Notes under the pieces: model-generated
What the model was told of the DNA's origin: nothing
Seen by the model: the letters and a program-made list of their open reading frames with translations, nothing else
Database searches by the model: none
Made by a program: the position numbers and the translations under genes
In this document: positions 1 through 50,351 of the stretch, piece by piece
Layout: every line of letters begins with the position of its first letter
Numbering within the stretch: position 1 is the stretch's first letter
From: Chrysomallon squamiferum
Taxonomy: Eukaryota; Mollusca; Gastropoda; Neomphalida; Peltospiridae
Direction of reading: 5' to 3'
Length of the DNA stretch: 62,500 nt
Assembly: GCA_012295275.1 (NCBI GenBank)
Contig: CM022667.1
Location: forward strand, 10,350,038-10,412,537

Positions 1-1492
1 CAGCCATGTCATAAGTTGGCACTCCAAAATAAATAAATAAATTAAAAATTAAAAACAATTGCAGATAAAAAAAGCAACATGATAATAATAGTTATAAAAA
101 TATTATTTATTACATTCTATTTTTAAAAAACCCATCAAAATAGTTTTACAGCATACACAGATATGAATGACTGATATAATATATAAGTATGGAAAATATC
201 CTCATTAAACAGTCAATGTTCAGGGAATGGAATTTTGTTTAGGTTTCCAAAATTTGCTTTGTTTCATGTTAATGCTCCAAAATACAAACTGATCAACATG
301 ATAATAATGATTAAAAATAAATTATAATACCAGTAATGACGAAAAAAGAGGAAAATGTAAGAAATTAACCAAATTTTAAAATTCCTTCCAAAATGAAATC
401 TATAAAATAAAAACCAGTTTGAACAATTTCTATTAATTAGCATAATGATAGAATTCATTATTATAATATTATCAGTTTTAGTTTTAAGATACAAAAATTA
501 TTTTAAAACAAAATATCCTTCAGTATATGCATGTTTAAATAGAGTTCAACATATATAATACCAGCAAATTATCAGCCTATCTCAATGTATAGATGGTAAC
601 AGAAAACAATATTTTTGAAATTAAATTAATAAAATAAAAGATAGGCTACTTAAATTTGACATCAATTTATTTCAATCAATATAGCCCAAAATTTAAGTAT
701 ACTAAAACACTCAAACAATTTGCCTCACTTGTGAATGAAAGAAACCCCAAACACTTATATGATTTTCAAAAAAGATAATAATAAAAGGTAAATATTATTC
801 ATTTTAGTATTAAATTATATAAAATTATAATTATTAAATGATGGGTTAATGGCTAGTTTATTAGAAATCTACCCAATCTGATAAAATTATCATTTAATAA
901 TGGCTAGATAACTAGAAATTTAGCCACCTGGATAAAATTATCATTTGATAATGGCTAGATGATTAGAAATTTAGCCATTTTGTAAAGTTCACCAACATCA
1001 GATGATGTGTTAATTTGAGCAAGTTATCTCATATTAATACCTTTCTCGAGTTTTGTGGTTTAGATTCTCTAAACCTTTTTATTTTTTTTAATTTGTGGAC
1101 CAGGCTAGTCCATATTTTCTTTTTTTTTAACAAGTATATTATATTTCAAACATATCCAAAATTGTCAAAAAAATAAATTAAGTAAAGCAAAACTAATTTG
1201 ATTAAAGAGAGAAATAAAATAACAATTCAAATAAATTAATTTAACCATAAAATCATCGCACCAATATTCATAATGTGATTATGTAAGAAAGAATACAGGA
1301 GCTAATTAAAACAGTCCTGAAAAGAGAAAAAAACGATGTCTCTAAAAAGTATTAAAGAATATAATTTTCATCATGATATTAAATATGAAAAACTTTCTTC
1401 TTTTTTTTCTTCTTTCTTTTCTTTAGGAATGATTTCGTCACCATTAGTTAAATATTTTTCATTTAACCTTTTCAGTCTTTGTTCATAACAAA

Positions 1493-1527
<35 letters not shown>

Positions 1528-1625
1528 TTTAAACAAACAAATAAGCGAAAAATTAAAAATGAAAAATTCCAAACAAAACATTAACATCAGCAGTCTTAAC
1601 CAAACAATAATTTACCAAGTCACAA
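1..1625. other. CARMIL 3' flank / probable 3' UTR
   Basis: AT-rich DNA with no coding signal. It has an (AAT)n run at 1493-1526, the 51-bp repeat at 820-985, and minus-strand AATAAA hexamers, for example at 1078-1083, that could end the CARMIL transcript. The true cleavage site is not identifiable. Confidence 0.5.
820..985. repeat. 51-bp tandem repeat, three copies
   Basis: Three diverged copies of a unit containing AATGGCTAGAT and ATAAAATTATCATTTAATAA lie downstream of the CARMIL stop codon. Confidence 0.8.
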
Positions 1626-40411
<38,786 letters not shown>

Positions 40412-40530
40412 TTTGTAATAATAAAAAAATGTATCAGTAATTTCTATCCAAAAGGGGAACGAACGCTCGTTCCCTCACGAGCCGGACAAAAAAAAAAGCC
40501 TAACTGTTGAGGGTGTATCCTCCATTCAGC

Positions 40531-40561
40531 GCCATCTTTTCACTTCTGTCGTGTGACGTCA
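40531..40561. promoter_or_regulatory. CARMIL proximal promoter: CRE palindrome and YY1-like site
   Basis: A perfect TGACGTCA lies at 40554-40561, about 143 bp upstream of the CARMIL ATG, with GCCATCTT (YY1-like) at 40531-40538. The surrounding 40440-40640 is clearly GC-richer than the rest of the window, as expected of a promoter. Function is inferred. Confidence 0.5.
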
Positions 40562-40778
40562 CTGCCTGTAATCCCGTCACGATGGTGTTTCCCCTTTCTT
40601 CTGTATTAATACAGCAACAGTGCACGATTCGCCGCCTGTCATTTATAAAAAATAGTTATTCCGGTTACTTTTAAAAGCTTAATGTAGAAAATAAACCTAT
40701 TTCTTGTGAGATGATTCGCTTTTCTTTTGTTTTCAATTAATCAATTTATTTAGTTGTTTTTATTATTAATTCTTTTTT

Positions 40779-41036
40779 GGTATAAGTATTCACGTTTAAA
40801 ACAGATTCGTTATCGTTATTCCCTTTTCTTTTCACTTTTTCATTTTATTTTATTTTATTTGTTTTAAATTGATTCAGTGGTATTGTTTTCATTCTGTATA
40901 AGTATTTCAGTTTAAACAGATTCGTCATCGTTATTCCTTTTTCTTTTCACTATTTCATTTTATTTTATTTTTATTTGTTTTAAATTGATTCAGTGGTATT
41001 GTTTTCATTCTGTATAAGAATTTCAGTTTAAATAGT
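40779..41036. repeat. Tandem duplication upstream of CARMIL, period about 118 bp
   Basis: Two full copies and the start of a third, with shared blocks TATAAGTATTTCAGTTTAAA, CAGATTCGTCATCGTTATTC and TTGATTCAGTGGTATTGTTT. Confidence 0.93.
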
Positions 41037-41295
41037 AAGACTAGTTACACTATAAATAAACTCACAAAAATGTTATGGATGGGTGGATGGAATGAAAGAA
41101 AAGATGTAATCGGATCTAATAATAGGTTAACGACTTTGTACCCGGAACTAAAAGATAACTTGGTTTGATGAACGTTTTATCTGACGATATAAAAGAAGAT
41201 AATTTTAGAATTAGTATTATAAATAAATGAATTAATAAATAAATAAATAAACAGTGCGCACCAGTTTAATTATTGGTAGCAAAGGCATTGTTTTG

Positions 41296-41298
<3 letters not shown>

Positions 41299-41359
<61 letters not shown>
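41299..41359. repeat. (CT)n microsatellite
   Basis: About 29 CT units. Complementary to the (GA)n array 130 bp further on. Confidence 0.97.
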
Positions 41360-41362
<3 letters not shown>

Positions 41363-41485
41363 CACGGGTAGACCTGATGATAAATCGATAAACTTATAAG
41401 TTGTATTCGGAAAATTCTCAAAATAATTATAAAAATGTAAAAGTATATGTTTTTATTGAGAAATAAATAAATAAAGACAAACTAA

Positions 41486-41601
<116 letters not shown>

Positions 41602-42399
41602 TGTACAAAAAGAAATATAACACTAATGAAATTATACAAGAATCAAAGAGATATTAACAAGAAACCAAATTTCGAAATTTTCAGTATTTTATTATTATTT
41701 TTTTTAAAACTAATTTACATGCAAAACAATTACCAATGATTACATTATTCTTCATTTATTTATAAATGTGTTTGTTAATAAGTATTTAATAAGTAATTAA
41801 TGTTTAATGAGAAATAAACTATATAATTAGTGATTATGCTAAAAATAAAAAGGATAATTATGACGATATAATAATAATAATGGAAATGATTGTGATGATG
41901 AAAGGGTGGTGATGAATATGATAAAAAAAAAAATGTAATAAAACATGTTGTTTCAAATCTGACATCCTTAAGACCTATATATTATTTCTGCAAAAATGAT
42001 ATCAATATATTTTAATAATTTTGTGAAATTCTGATTATATTATCGTTATACAGTGAGAGAAAATTGTGAATATATATTCAAGGATACCGAAAGGCGAGGT
42101 ACAACAATAACGTTTATAAATAAATGTATAGTAAGAAGAAAAAAAAATAATAATAATAAAAGGCCAAAAAGAAATAATAATGATGATCAAAAAATGAAAA
42201 CGTGTTTCTTAAAATATTTACAACAAAATCAATAACGCTAGCAGATAAATTAGGTCTTTTTACGAATGATCAACATTCAAAAGTTAAAAAAGAAATCTAC
42301 TTCTTTCACTTTCATGGGTAAAAAATCAGCAGTACATATTAAAACGTATAGATTATTTCCCTTGATAGTTGTTTCCCTTTAAGTTATTTCCCTCGATTA

Positions 42400-43004
42400 T
42401 TACCACAGAAGTATGGGCTTGCCGTCCTGGCGCGATAATAAAAGGAGGCATTCAAGAAGTATAAGCATATTGGCCCTCTCTTCGTCATCGCAGGTTATTT
42501 TTGTTACCAGCTGACGCAGTGTTTCTTCATCGTTCATCCCAAACGCGTCCATTGTGTTCTTGTTCGGTATGGTTCCGAGTAGCCCATATTTGTTGATTAT
42601 TTTTTGAGCGATTTGGCCATGTTTCTCCATGTCGTAGCCAAGTTGTCCAAGATTCGTAATGATACGATCTAGGCGGCAGCGAATCTGGCATTCGCGTACC
42701 GGATCGACTTTACCGCCCTCGGCTTCCGCTTCCTTGGCAATCATGGCCGGGATGTTGCTGACCGTGTAGCCATAGAAACGCCTGCGATTGCGCTGCGTCC
42801 CGACCAGTTTAGTTTTGTCTCCGCAGAAGACGTAATCGAGGATGCGGCGCTCCAGCTGAAATGCGATTTCTCCCAGAATCCTGTAGGACTGTGGGTAGGA
42901 CTCTTCGTCGTCTGTGGCGGGGATGTCCTCTACATTGTGAGGCGTCGACGATCGACTTGCGGAACCTACCTGGCCTAGCTGCTCCGAGCAAGACGAACTG
43001 AATG
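42400..43004 (-). CDS. SPATC1: Speriolin-like exon 6 (conserved C-terminal domain)
   Basis: It holds the whole speriolin C-terminal domain: EIAFQLERRILDYVFCGDK, then RRRFYGYTVSNIPAMIAKEA, LGQLGYDMEKHG, INKYGLLG and the end DGKPILLW followed by TAA. Acceptor GTTCTCAG. GC content is well above the window average. Confidence 0.96.
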
Positions 43005-43334
43005 CTGAGAACAGAAGCAAAGGACTGAATAAATGAACGGATGTTTCTGGTGGCTGCTTAGCGTCTAATAACGGTTAAACAACAATAACAACAACACACA
43101 AATACACGACACACGCACGGACACACAAAAACAGGTGCAAATACAAAATTAAATCATAAATAAATAAATAAAATAAATAAAAACAATGAAAATCCTTGAA
43201 ACAGTGGTAAGCATTACACAATTACGTTCTTCTTCCATTCTCTGTTTTCCTGGCTTTCTATAGTCTCAGTCGTATAATATTATTACTATTACTTTTACTC
43301 TTGCTTATTTATTTTCTTTTATTTTACACTGTAG

Positions 43335-43406
<72 letters not shown>

Positions 43407-44224
43407 GTAATAGTAATAATAATAATTATTATTACTATTATTATTATAATAATATTTATTACTACAAATAAACGGGAAAACAAATTTTATTTGACAGTTG
43501 AAAATCTCTCAAGCAAGATATATTAAGAATTAATATATCTTGAAATAAAGGATAAACATTATTTGTTCATTATATTTTTTGCTTCAGCATAGGTAATTTG
43601 ACTAAAATGGAGGAATTTACAATACTCACTGGTTTCAGATGGACGAAGTGTTGTCGTAATTCCCACGTAATGATCTGAGGTCAGGGTAAACGGATTATCC
43701 ACCTGTCTTGGAGATTTCATTGACTGATCAGCTCCTGCTGATTGTGATCGATAATCTTTAACTAAATAAACCAAATGTTTATTACCATCAGTGTTCATTG
43801 TTTCCAACACTTGTATATGGTTAGTGATATAACGATAAACTGGGCGAATACCGTGAATGACATTCAAGTGTTAACCAGGTATTTATTAGATTTCTAACTA
43901 AGATGCAGTACAAACTGTATCTATTCTACAGCGAATCTGACACAGTAATACTAGTATAAGGAAAGACTGCAATCGAGTCTTATATCTTATATAAATGTGT
44001 ATGAGATTTTTAGTTGACTAGCAAGTTAATAACTTTTTTCAGAGAGACATCATCTGTTTGTAGTAAAAAAGTGTTAAAAACCAAGGTGGGCATAACTACA
44101 ATCAACGCAGGTCAAAAATTAATTCAGTAGCTGATAGTCCTTGTCGTAAATAACGCCAAAAAGACCAATTACAACATATATTTTTGCCTACCCAGTGACA
44201 GCGGGAACCTTACTTTATTCTATT

Positions 44225-44259
<35 letters not shown>

Positions 44260-46266
44260 TTCGTTAATATAATATCGTCTATGACAGAGAAAACGGAGAT
44301 AACAAGTACGTCAAGCTGAAAACGGCCAACAACAAGATTGTCGTATTATTAATTTATTATCCCCATTGTTGAAGCTGCTATTTATTTTGGTAAGAATTTT
44401 TCGTATTAAATTTTTGTAAAATAAAACAGTTGATTATACTTACAGTTTCGTTTTGGAGACTGCGATTCTGCAGGCGATGCATGCCGGTACGCAACCTCTT
44501 TCTCGTGTGCGCTGTGTAATGAGGCTGAAAATAAAAATACAAACAATATGATTATCTTGCATATTAACACATGGTTATTTTATCCGTTGCTAATAATAAA
44601 GTAGTAGTTTAAAAAAAATAAATAAATAAATAAAACAAACGTAAAGGTTCATGGATGCCCAAGTTTGCTATTTTCTTGTGATGCCAGGACACCTTTGGTT
44701 TTACAAATAATTATTTTCATTCTATCTGTTTCTCTTTCTAAATCTCTTTCCATGTCACACACACACGCACACACACGTGTGTGTAACTGAGGTAGAGTTC
44801 CTAAAACTGTATGCATGTATGAATGTATGTATGTATGTATGTGTATATGTATGTGTATGTATGTATGTATGAAAACAATTAAATATACCATATTTTTTTT
44901 AATGGATGGGTTGCAAGACAGTTTGTAAGTACGTAACAAATACATATTTACGTCAACAGAACCTTTAAAGTTCGATAACTCACGGGAGACAGATCTGGAC
45001 GTCCTCTCGGAGACTGTCGACATTGTCGACATTCCGGAATAATTCTCGCGCAGTTCGGGCGAAACAGACCGAGATGATCTGTCCCTGGACGTCTTTTTGA
45101 TGAAATGGTCACTCTTTCTAGCTGGCGAGCGAGATGACCTCGCGGGACTCGACGAACGAATGTACTCCGTTACAGAAACCGATTCTTTGCCAGGTGGTGG
45201 CAAATGGCCGCCATGACCCTTGCACCGCTGCTCACAGGCTGAAAAGTAAAAAGTTTTATTTATTATTATTATTAGTAGTAGTAGTAGTAGTAGTACACGC
45301 TGTATGAACGAATACTTAAACAGTGACATACTCCAAGAGAGCAGAGGTTGTCTCCCTTCCAATGATTGCAAATTTACTGCACTAACATTGTTTAGGCAAA
45401 ACGGGTTTTCATATAAAGAAAAACAATTTCGTATAATAATTGTTTGCACATATCGGAAAAAAATAAAGTGAATGCTCCAGCCAGTGGTATGTAATTAAAA
45501 CGGGCGAATGCATTACTTATTTTAAACCATAAAAACGTTCATCATCATCAGATGAAAAATAATAAAAATCAAAGATGATGATGTTAGAAATAAATAAACA
45601 TATTACTTTTATTTTAAAGATGTGTAGTGGTGGATTTTTCCCGACTTGAAAACAAGATAAACTGGTTTGTTTATTTTTTTGTATATTACTGTACCTAAAT
45701 ACGTAAATTGTTTTCTGTAAATATCTGTATTCATTTTTTTAAATTTTAATTAATAAAATAATAAATCTGTAAGAATACTACGTACACGGCGTCGATCTAG
45801 CTATGGGTTCACCATAAAGACGATGACCAGATTTTGGCGACTTAGGCAAGGAGTCACGAAATTCTTCAGGCGGAGGTGGTGGCCGCATTTTAGGCTCATC
45901 CTTACCATCCATCCATTCCGGCTCGTGCATGCTCCTCGGAATAAATCCCGAACTCCTGGTGTCGAGCATGATCTTGGGATCTGCATTAAATGCTGTGTTT
46001 GTTGTCGTCGTTACTGTTTTTCTCGACGTTGACGGCGACCGTGATTTTGACTGGTTGTAACTGTCGAGGTGTAAAACAGGAATTTGCACTGATTTGTCCT
46101 CGAAAACTGGAGTTGTCACTCTTTGATTCTGATTTGATGCCTGTTGCATAGGAGAGTAGTTTGTTTTTCTCTCGTATCTCATGTATGTCGTGGTAGTTGT
46201 ACCTTCATTCGCGGCTTCGTTTGAAAGAGAAGAGACCACTTCTTTAAAGTTGTCATATTCTGCAAA

Positions 46267-46303
<37 letters not shown>

Positions 46304-46590
46304 TATAAATAAGTAATCGCTGTATCGTTATTTATTTATTTATTATTACCTGACACTTTTTCTTTCGGTCTTATATCTGTTAGTCCAATAATGGACGCTA
46401 TGAGACAGCCGGTTTGCGCGTCAGTATTCTCTTGCAGCACGCGTAGGCAATTTTTCAAAATGGCGTTTTCTTCTTTTAAAATTTTGCTTTGTTGCATACA
46501 TTCTAAAACTCTCAAATTGTTGGGCGAGGATTGTAAATCTGCAGTTTCTAGAGTTTCAAAAGTTTCGCAAATATCGTCGAGTGACATCAT
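42400..46590 (-). CDS. SPATC1: Speriolin-like protein, whole gene (6 exons, 595 aa)
   Basis: Speriolin is a sperm centrosomal protein that in mammals binds CDC20 and localises to the sperm neck. SPATC1L is its shorter paralogue. Here exon 1 encodes an N-terminal coiled coil with KILKEENAILKNCLRVLQEN, like the speriolin N-terminal helix. The middle is disordered, Ser/Arg- and Pro-rich. Residues about 436-595 are the speriolin C-terminal domain: RILGEIAFQLERRIL, then YGYTVSNIPAMI, and the end DGKPILLW (human speriolin has GEIAFQLDRRIL, YGFTVSNIPEKI and DGKPMFIW). The length of 595 aa is close to human SPATC1 (591). All internal exons are phase 1-1 and the frame closes without gaps. Family assignment is strong; orthology to SPATC1 rather than SPATC1L is inferred from length. 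Confidence 0.93.
43335..43407. repeat. (AAT)n microsatellite
   Basis: About 23 AAT units in the intron between speriolin-like exons 5 and 6. Confidence 0.96.
43630..43761 (-). CDS. SPATC1: Speriolin-like exon 5
   Basis: 132 nt, phase 1-1, encoding KDYRSQSAGADQSMKSPRQV then YVGITTTLRPSET. Acceptor TATTTAG, donor GTGAGT. Confidence 0.83.
44444..44524 (-). CDS. SPATC1: Speriolin-like exon 4
   Basis: 81 nt, phase 1-1, encoding SLHSAHEKEVAYRHASPAES then QSPKRN. Acceptor TTTTCAG, donor GTAAGT. Confidence 0.82.
44984..45238 (-). CDS. SPATC1: Speriolin-like exon 3 (Ser/Arg-rich)
   Basis: It encodes CEQRCKGHGGHLPPPGKESV then SSSPARSSRSPARKSDHF and RDRSSRSVSPELREN, an SR-type stretch. Acceptor TTTTCAG, donor GTGAGT. 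255 nt, phase 1-1. Confidence 0.87.
45786..46259 (-). CDS. SPATC1: Speriolin-like exon 2 (disordered)
   Basis: It encodes YDNFKEVVSSLSNEAANEGT through KMRPPPPPEEFRDSLPKS. Acceptor TTTGCAG. Donor GTACGT was chosen because it alone gives phase 1 for exon 3; the next in-frame codons lead to a stop. Confidence 0.85.
46350..46590 (-). CDS. SPATC1: Speriolin-like exon 1 (coiled coil)
   Basis: It starts MMSLDDICETFETLETADLQ. Two adjacent ATGs are possible starts. The helix CMQQSKILKEENAILKNCL follows, then a hydrophobic segment TGCLIASIIGL. Donor GTAATA, ends in phase 1. Confidence 0.88.
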
Positions 46591-46630
46591 GTCCTTATTC
46601 CTGGCTGCATGAGGACAGAATTTTCAACAC

Positions 46631-46638
46631 TGACGTCA
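46631..46638. promoter_or_regulatory. CRE palindrome upstream of the speriolin-like gene
   Basis: A perfect TGACGTCA about 41 bp upstream of the start codon, in a locally GC-richer stretch (46600-46720). CRE/CREM control is common in testis genes. Use here is inference. Confidence 0.5.
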
Positions 46639-46822
46639 TCGCTTTGTTCCTTTCGCCGACTTACGGAAGAATTCGGAACCGTTTGTTACTTTTCCGATTT
46701 TAGGTGCATATAAGTGTAGTGTGGCCTTAATTTGTGTGTGTGTGAAGTTAGACAAATATCAGACTATTAAAAGAAAATAATAATCACAAAATATTTTAAA
46801 AAGCATTTCTTTCGGGTTCTTA

Positions 46823-46828
<6 letters not shown>

Positions 46829-46858
<30 letters not shown>
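46829..46858. repeat. Poly(T) tract
   Basis: A run of about 30 T between the speriolin-like promoter and the small plus-strand exon. Confidence 0.9.
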
Positions 46859-46864
<6 letters not shown>

Positions 46865-47191
46865 TATTTTTTAGATTAATGGTTCATTTTTGCGTTCTAC
46901 GTTCTAAATGTGGCAACAAAATTTGTATGCAAGTCAGTAGTGTATGTGTTGTTATTGTTATTATTGTGATTATTATTATTATTATTTTATCTTTTTGTGT
47001 AAAATAAGTAAGTGATGTTTAACACAATGGTCAAAATTAAATATATAAATGAATGAATGAATAACTAAATAAATAAATATATAAAAAGTAATAAACAAAT
47101 TAACAATAACGATAATGAATTGTATGTCTGTATATATATTTAGGAATGAATATTCTGCTTTCTCGTAAACTTTTGGTAAGATTTTACACAG

Positions 47192-47334
47192 AGACGATGT
47201 TCGGGAACACGCTGATTCCTGAGGACAAAGTCCAGTCACGACGTCCCCCAGTATCGATGACGAGACTCGAACACGACTATGATACGCCTCTGCTGCGTAG
47301 GAGGAAAGCGATGCCACTCGACTCCGAGAACTGA
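47192..47334 (+). CDS. Putative small gene or terminal exon, family unknown
   Basis: After an ATTTTACACAG acceptor-like sequence, ATG at 47197 opens MFGNTLIPEDKVQSRRPPVS, then TRLEHDYDTPLLRRRKAM and SEN, followed by TGA: 45 codons. Composition is strikingly coding-like (GC-rich, charged, no repeats) against AT-rich surroundings. The frame can be extended upstream to 47146, but a GTAAGA donor at 47176 and the acceptor suggest a 15-nt intron-like gap that is too short, so the exon probably starts at 47192 or at the TTTAG near 47142. It is divergent from the speriolin-like gene 0.6 kb away. I do not recognise the family. The minus strand is also open here. Confidence 0.4.
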
Positions 47335-47452
47335 TGAGTAGCCAATGGTAATCATCTCCTCGCGACCTGTGATTCACGCCGTTCTGTTGTCGTTTATCAT
47401 TTCTGTTATAACCAGAAATCACAAAGAGTAAGGAAAGAGAGGTCTCAGTTTT

Positions 47453-47810
47453 ACACGCTATTTGATATCGTTATCTTTGCACGCTATTTGATGTCGTGAT
47501 CTATGCTTGCTATTTGATGTCGTGATCTTAGCTTGCTGTTTGAGATCGTTATCTTTGCACGCTATTTGAGATCGTGAACTTTGCACGCTATTTGAGATCG
47601 TTATCTGCACGCTGTTTGAGATCGTTAACTTTGCACGCTATTTGAGATCGTGATCTTAGCTTGCTATTTGAGATAGTTATCTGCACGCTGTTTGAGATCG
47701 TTATTTTTGCACGCTATTTGATGTCGTGATCTTTGCACGCTATTTGATGTCGTGAACTTTGCACGCTATTTGAGACTGATCTTTGCACGCTATTTGAGAT
47801 CGTCACATTT
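47453..47810. repeat. 26-bp minisatellite, 14 copies
   Basis: About 14 units of CACGCTATTTGAGATCGTGA plus ATCTTTG, with TGAGATCG and TGATGTCG variants and occasional CTTGC for CACGC. It lies directly downstream of the small putative exon. Confidence 0.95.
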
Positions 47811-48575
47811 GCTTCAAAACTTAGCAGCAAGCATGATTAAGTGTGTTTGAATAAACAACAATAACAACAACAACAACAACAATAATAATAATTAATATTA
47901 TTATTGTTGTTGGTGTTGTCGATATTACGTCTTAAATACAATAAATATTTAATGAATGTTGAGTAACATTAAATTACACATTGACTTAAAATGTGCCTAT
48001 TTGTGTCCGAATAAATACAACATTTGGCTTAAGTACAGTTTGTATATCTATGATTGTGTTATCTCTAAAAGAAGATCCTGGATTCTTTTCTAAAATGCGA
48101 TAATTTAAGTCTAGAAATATTTACAGAATGCCATTTTCGTTTAATTCATATGTCGAAAATTAATTAAATATCAAGAAATAACCCAAAAGTAAAAGAAAAT
48201 AAATGAAACAATGAAAAATGATTCATGTACAATACCGTGTTTTGGCGCTTGTTAAAATGATAGGTGCATTAACAAAACGGAGGAAAAACAATACGTAAAC
48301 AATATTATTGCAGACTTGGCAAATCTGCTTTTTCGAAGTTGTATTTAACGCACGAGCGCGTCAGAGTAGGTATGTATTGACAGATGTTTATGATTTTGAG
48401 TAATATCTCCAAAATCAATCGTTATTATTCCAGAAAAGCGTGTTTTACAATAAGCAAAGGCTTAGTTTAAAGATACTGATTATTATTAACTTATAACTTA
48501 TCAGCCAAAAGCTAAATTAAAAAAAAACACAACGTTTCATGTCTCGACTTGATAGCTGTTGTTATAAAAATTACA

Positions 48576-48651
<76 letters not shown>

Positions 48652-48813
48652 GTGCATACATACATACATACATAAAACAATTAAAATTTAAAGCAGCAGA
48701 TATGTTAATATTTATAAATATTTATATATATAACTGGGATTATTATAAAAGTTATATCTTTTATAATTATGGCACCAGGCATTTCGATAAAAAAAAAAAA
48801 AAAAAAATTAATA

Positions 48814-48859
<46 letters not shown>

Positions 48860-49310
48860 TATTTATTTTTTATTTTTTTTATTTTTTTATTTTACTTTAC
48901 TTCATTATATAAACTTAATTATAATTATTTACTTAACTGCCATTTAAAACATTCCTAACTATTCTGTTGTTATTTTTTTAAGGGGCAAGCTTGTCCAGAA
49001 GTGCAACAAATCCCCAAACAACTAATTGTGTTGTTGGTTAAAACATACAAATACATAAAAAATTATAAGAGTAACTCGTTATCAAATTGAACAAAATATA
49101 TTTCTAAAACAGTGCTGCTAATATTAACTGCATTATATATATATTTATTGTTGTGATGTTTAGAATGATGTCAAATATTTATTGACTGAATTATTAATTA
49201 TTCTGTAAATTGTATTAAAACAATATATTCATTGTTTGTTGTTGGGGTTTTGGGGGTTATTTTTATTATTATTATAATTATTTTATTTATTTTTATTTTT
49301 TCAGTAAACA
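47811..49310. other. Upstream region of the nine-exon gene
   Basis: It contains (AC)n at 48575-48640, poly(A)/(ATT)n at 48790-48860, and a GC-richer patch ending GAGTAG|GTATGT at 48369 that may be a non-coding first exon. A TTTTTTCAG acceptor lies at 49304, 6 bases before the ATG, which implies a 5' UTR intron. Confidence 0.5.
48310..48369 (+). other. Possible non-coding first exon of the nine-exon gene
   Basis: GC-richer stretch (AACGCACGAGCGCGTCAGAG) ending in a good donor AG|GTATGT. The coding exon at 49311 is preceded by an acceptor, so an upstream leader exon is expected; this is the best candidate seen. Its 5' end is arbitrary. Confidence 0.25.
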
Positions 49311-49425
49311 ATGTCCACCATGACATCTGTAGGTGTAGGCATGATTGGCCGAGCTCCAAAGGTGTCTGGATTAAAGAAACCCCGCCCTCTTCGGAGACAG
49401 ATATCATCCACTGATCAACAACCAG
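49311..49425 (+). CDS. Unknown gene exon 1
   Basis: MSTMTSVGVGMIGRAPKVSG then KKPRPLRRQISSTDQQP. Preceded by a TTTTTTCAG acceptor six bases before the ATG, which is the first ATG after it. Donor GTTTAA, ends in phase 1. Confidence 0.8.
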
Positions 49426-50314
49426 GTTTAATGTTAAAGAGAATCTTGAATAATTTGAATAATTTTTCAAACTTTTTTTAATACTTTCAAACTTTTTTTA
49501 ATACTTTCAAATTACTGTTTTATCTATTTCTTTGTAAAGTGTAACTATACTTGTGTGAGCTAAGAAAACCATCTAAATAATTTTGTTTTTTGTTTTAAAT
49601 ATTTCAAAATAATCATTAATTAGAAAATGTAGATACCAGTCTTTGTTAATAACAGTGGCATATGCTGATATATTTGTGCTGGATTTTTGCTGAAGTTATT
49701 TGAAACATGGTTTCTGATGTTAGGTCAGGACAGCAATTTCAGTGCTTGCCATAGGTGCTATTTTCTGTAGATAGGCCCCTGGCTAATAATAATATTCTCT
49801 TCTGATAAAGAAGAAAAGCAGAAACAATGCTAAACATGAAGATGATATTAATTTATATATAATTCTTTTTTGTTTTTAATTTATTTATTTTTTCAAATCA
49901 GTTAATTTTATATTTTTTAATTTTTTTATTTTATTTTACTTTATTTTTTTGACTATTATTATTATTATTATTATTATTTTTAAGTTGTTTGTTTAAACAT
50001 TATTTTATTAGATCTTAATATTCACACTTGGCAAAATACATCAAAATTTTAGTGAAATAGCATTTATCAAAATAACGTTTGTATTTTTTTTTTCCCCTTT
50101 TTAACATCTTTAATTAATGGTTTTTTTTCTTCATTTTTCTTTTTAAGATATGAAGCCCTCACTTCACAGTGAGTCAGTCAGTGTGTCCAAGTCACTGGTG
50201 GAGAAGTTCAAAACACTCACTATAACAACAAAACAGATGGGTGATGATGATAGTGACATGTTGTCTGATGTATGGAATATGCAGTAAAATCTTTTAAACT
50301 GAAACAGAGAATCA

Positions 50315-50351
<37 letters not shown>

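Noticed and set aside
44649-45449. Single 266-codon ORF as one exon
   Set aside because: Only 44984-45238 is coding in character with splice sites on both sides; the rest is intron and microsatellite.
46391-46612. Plus-strand ORF over speriolin-like exon 1
   Set aside because: Antisense of the coiled-coil exon, whose minus-strand frame continues into exon 2.
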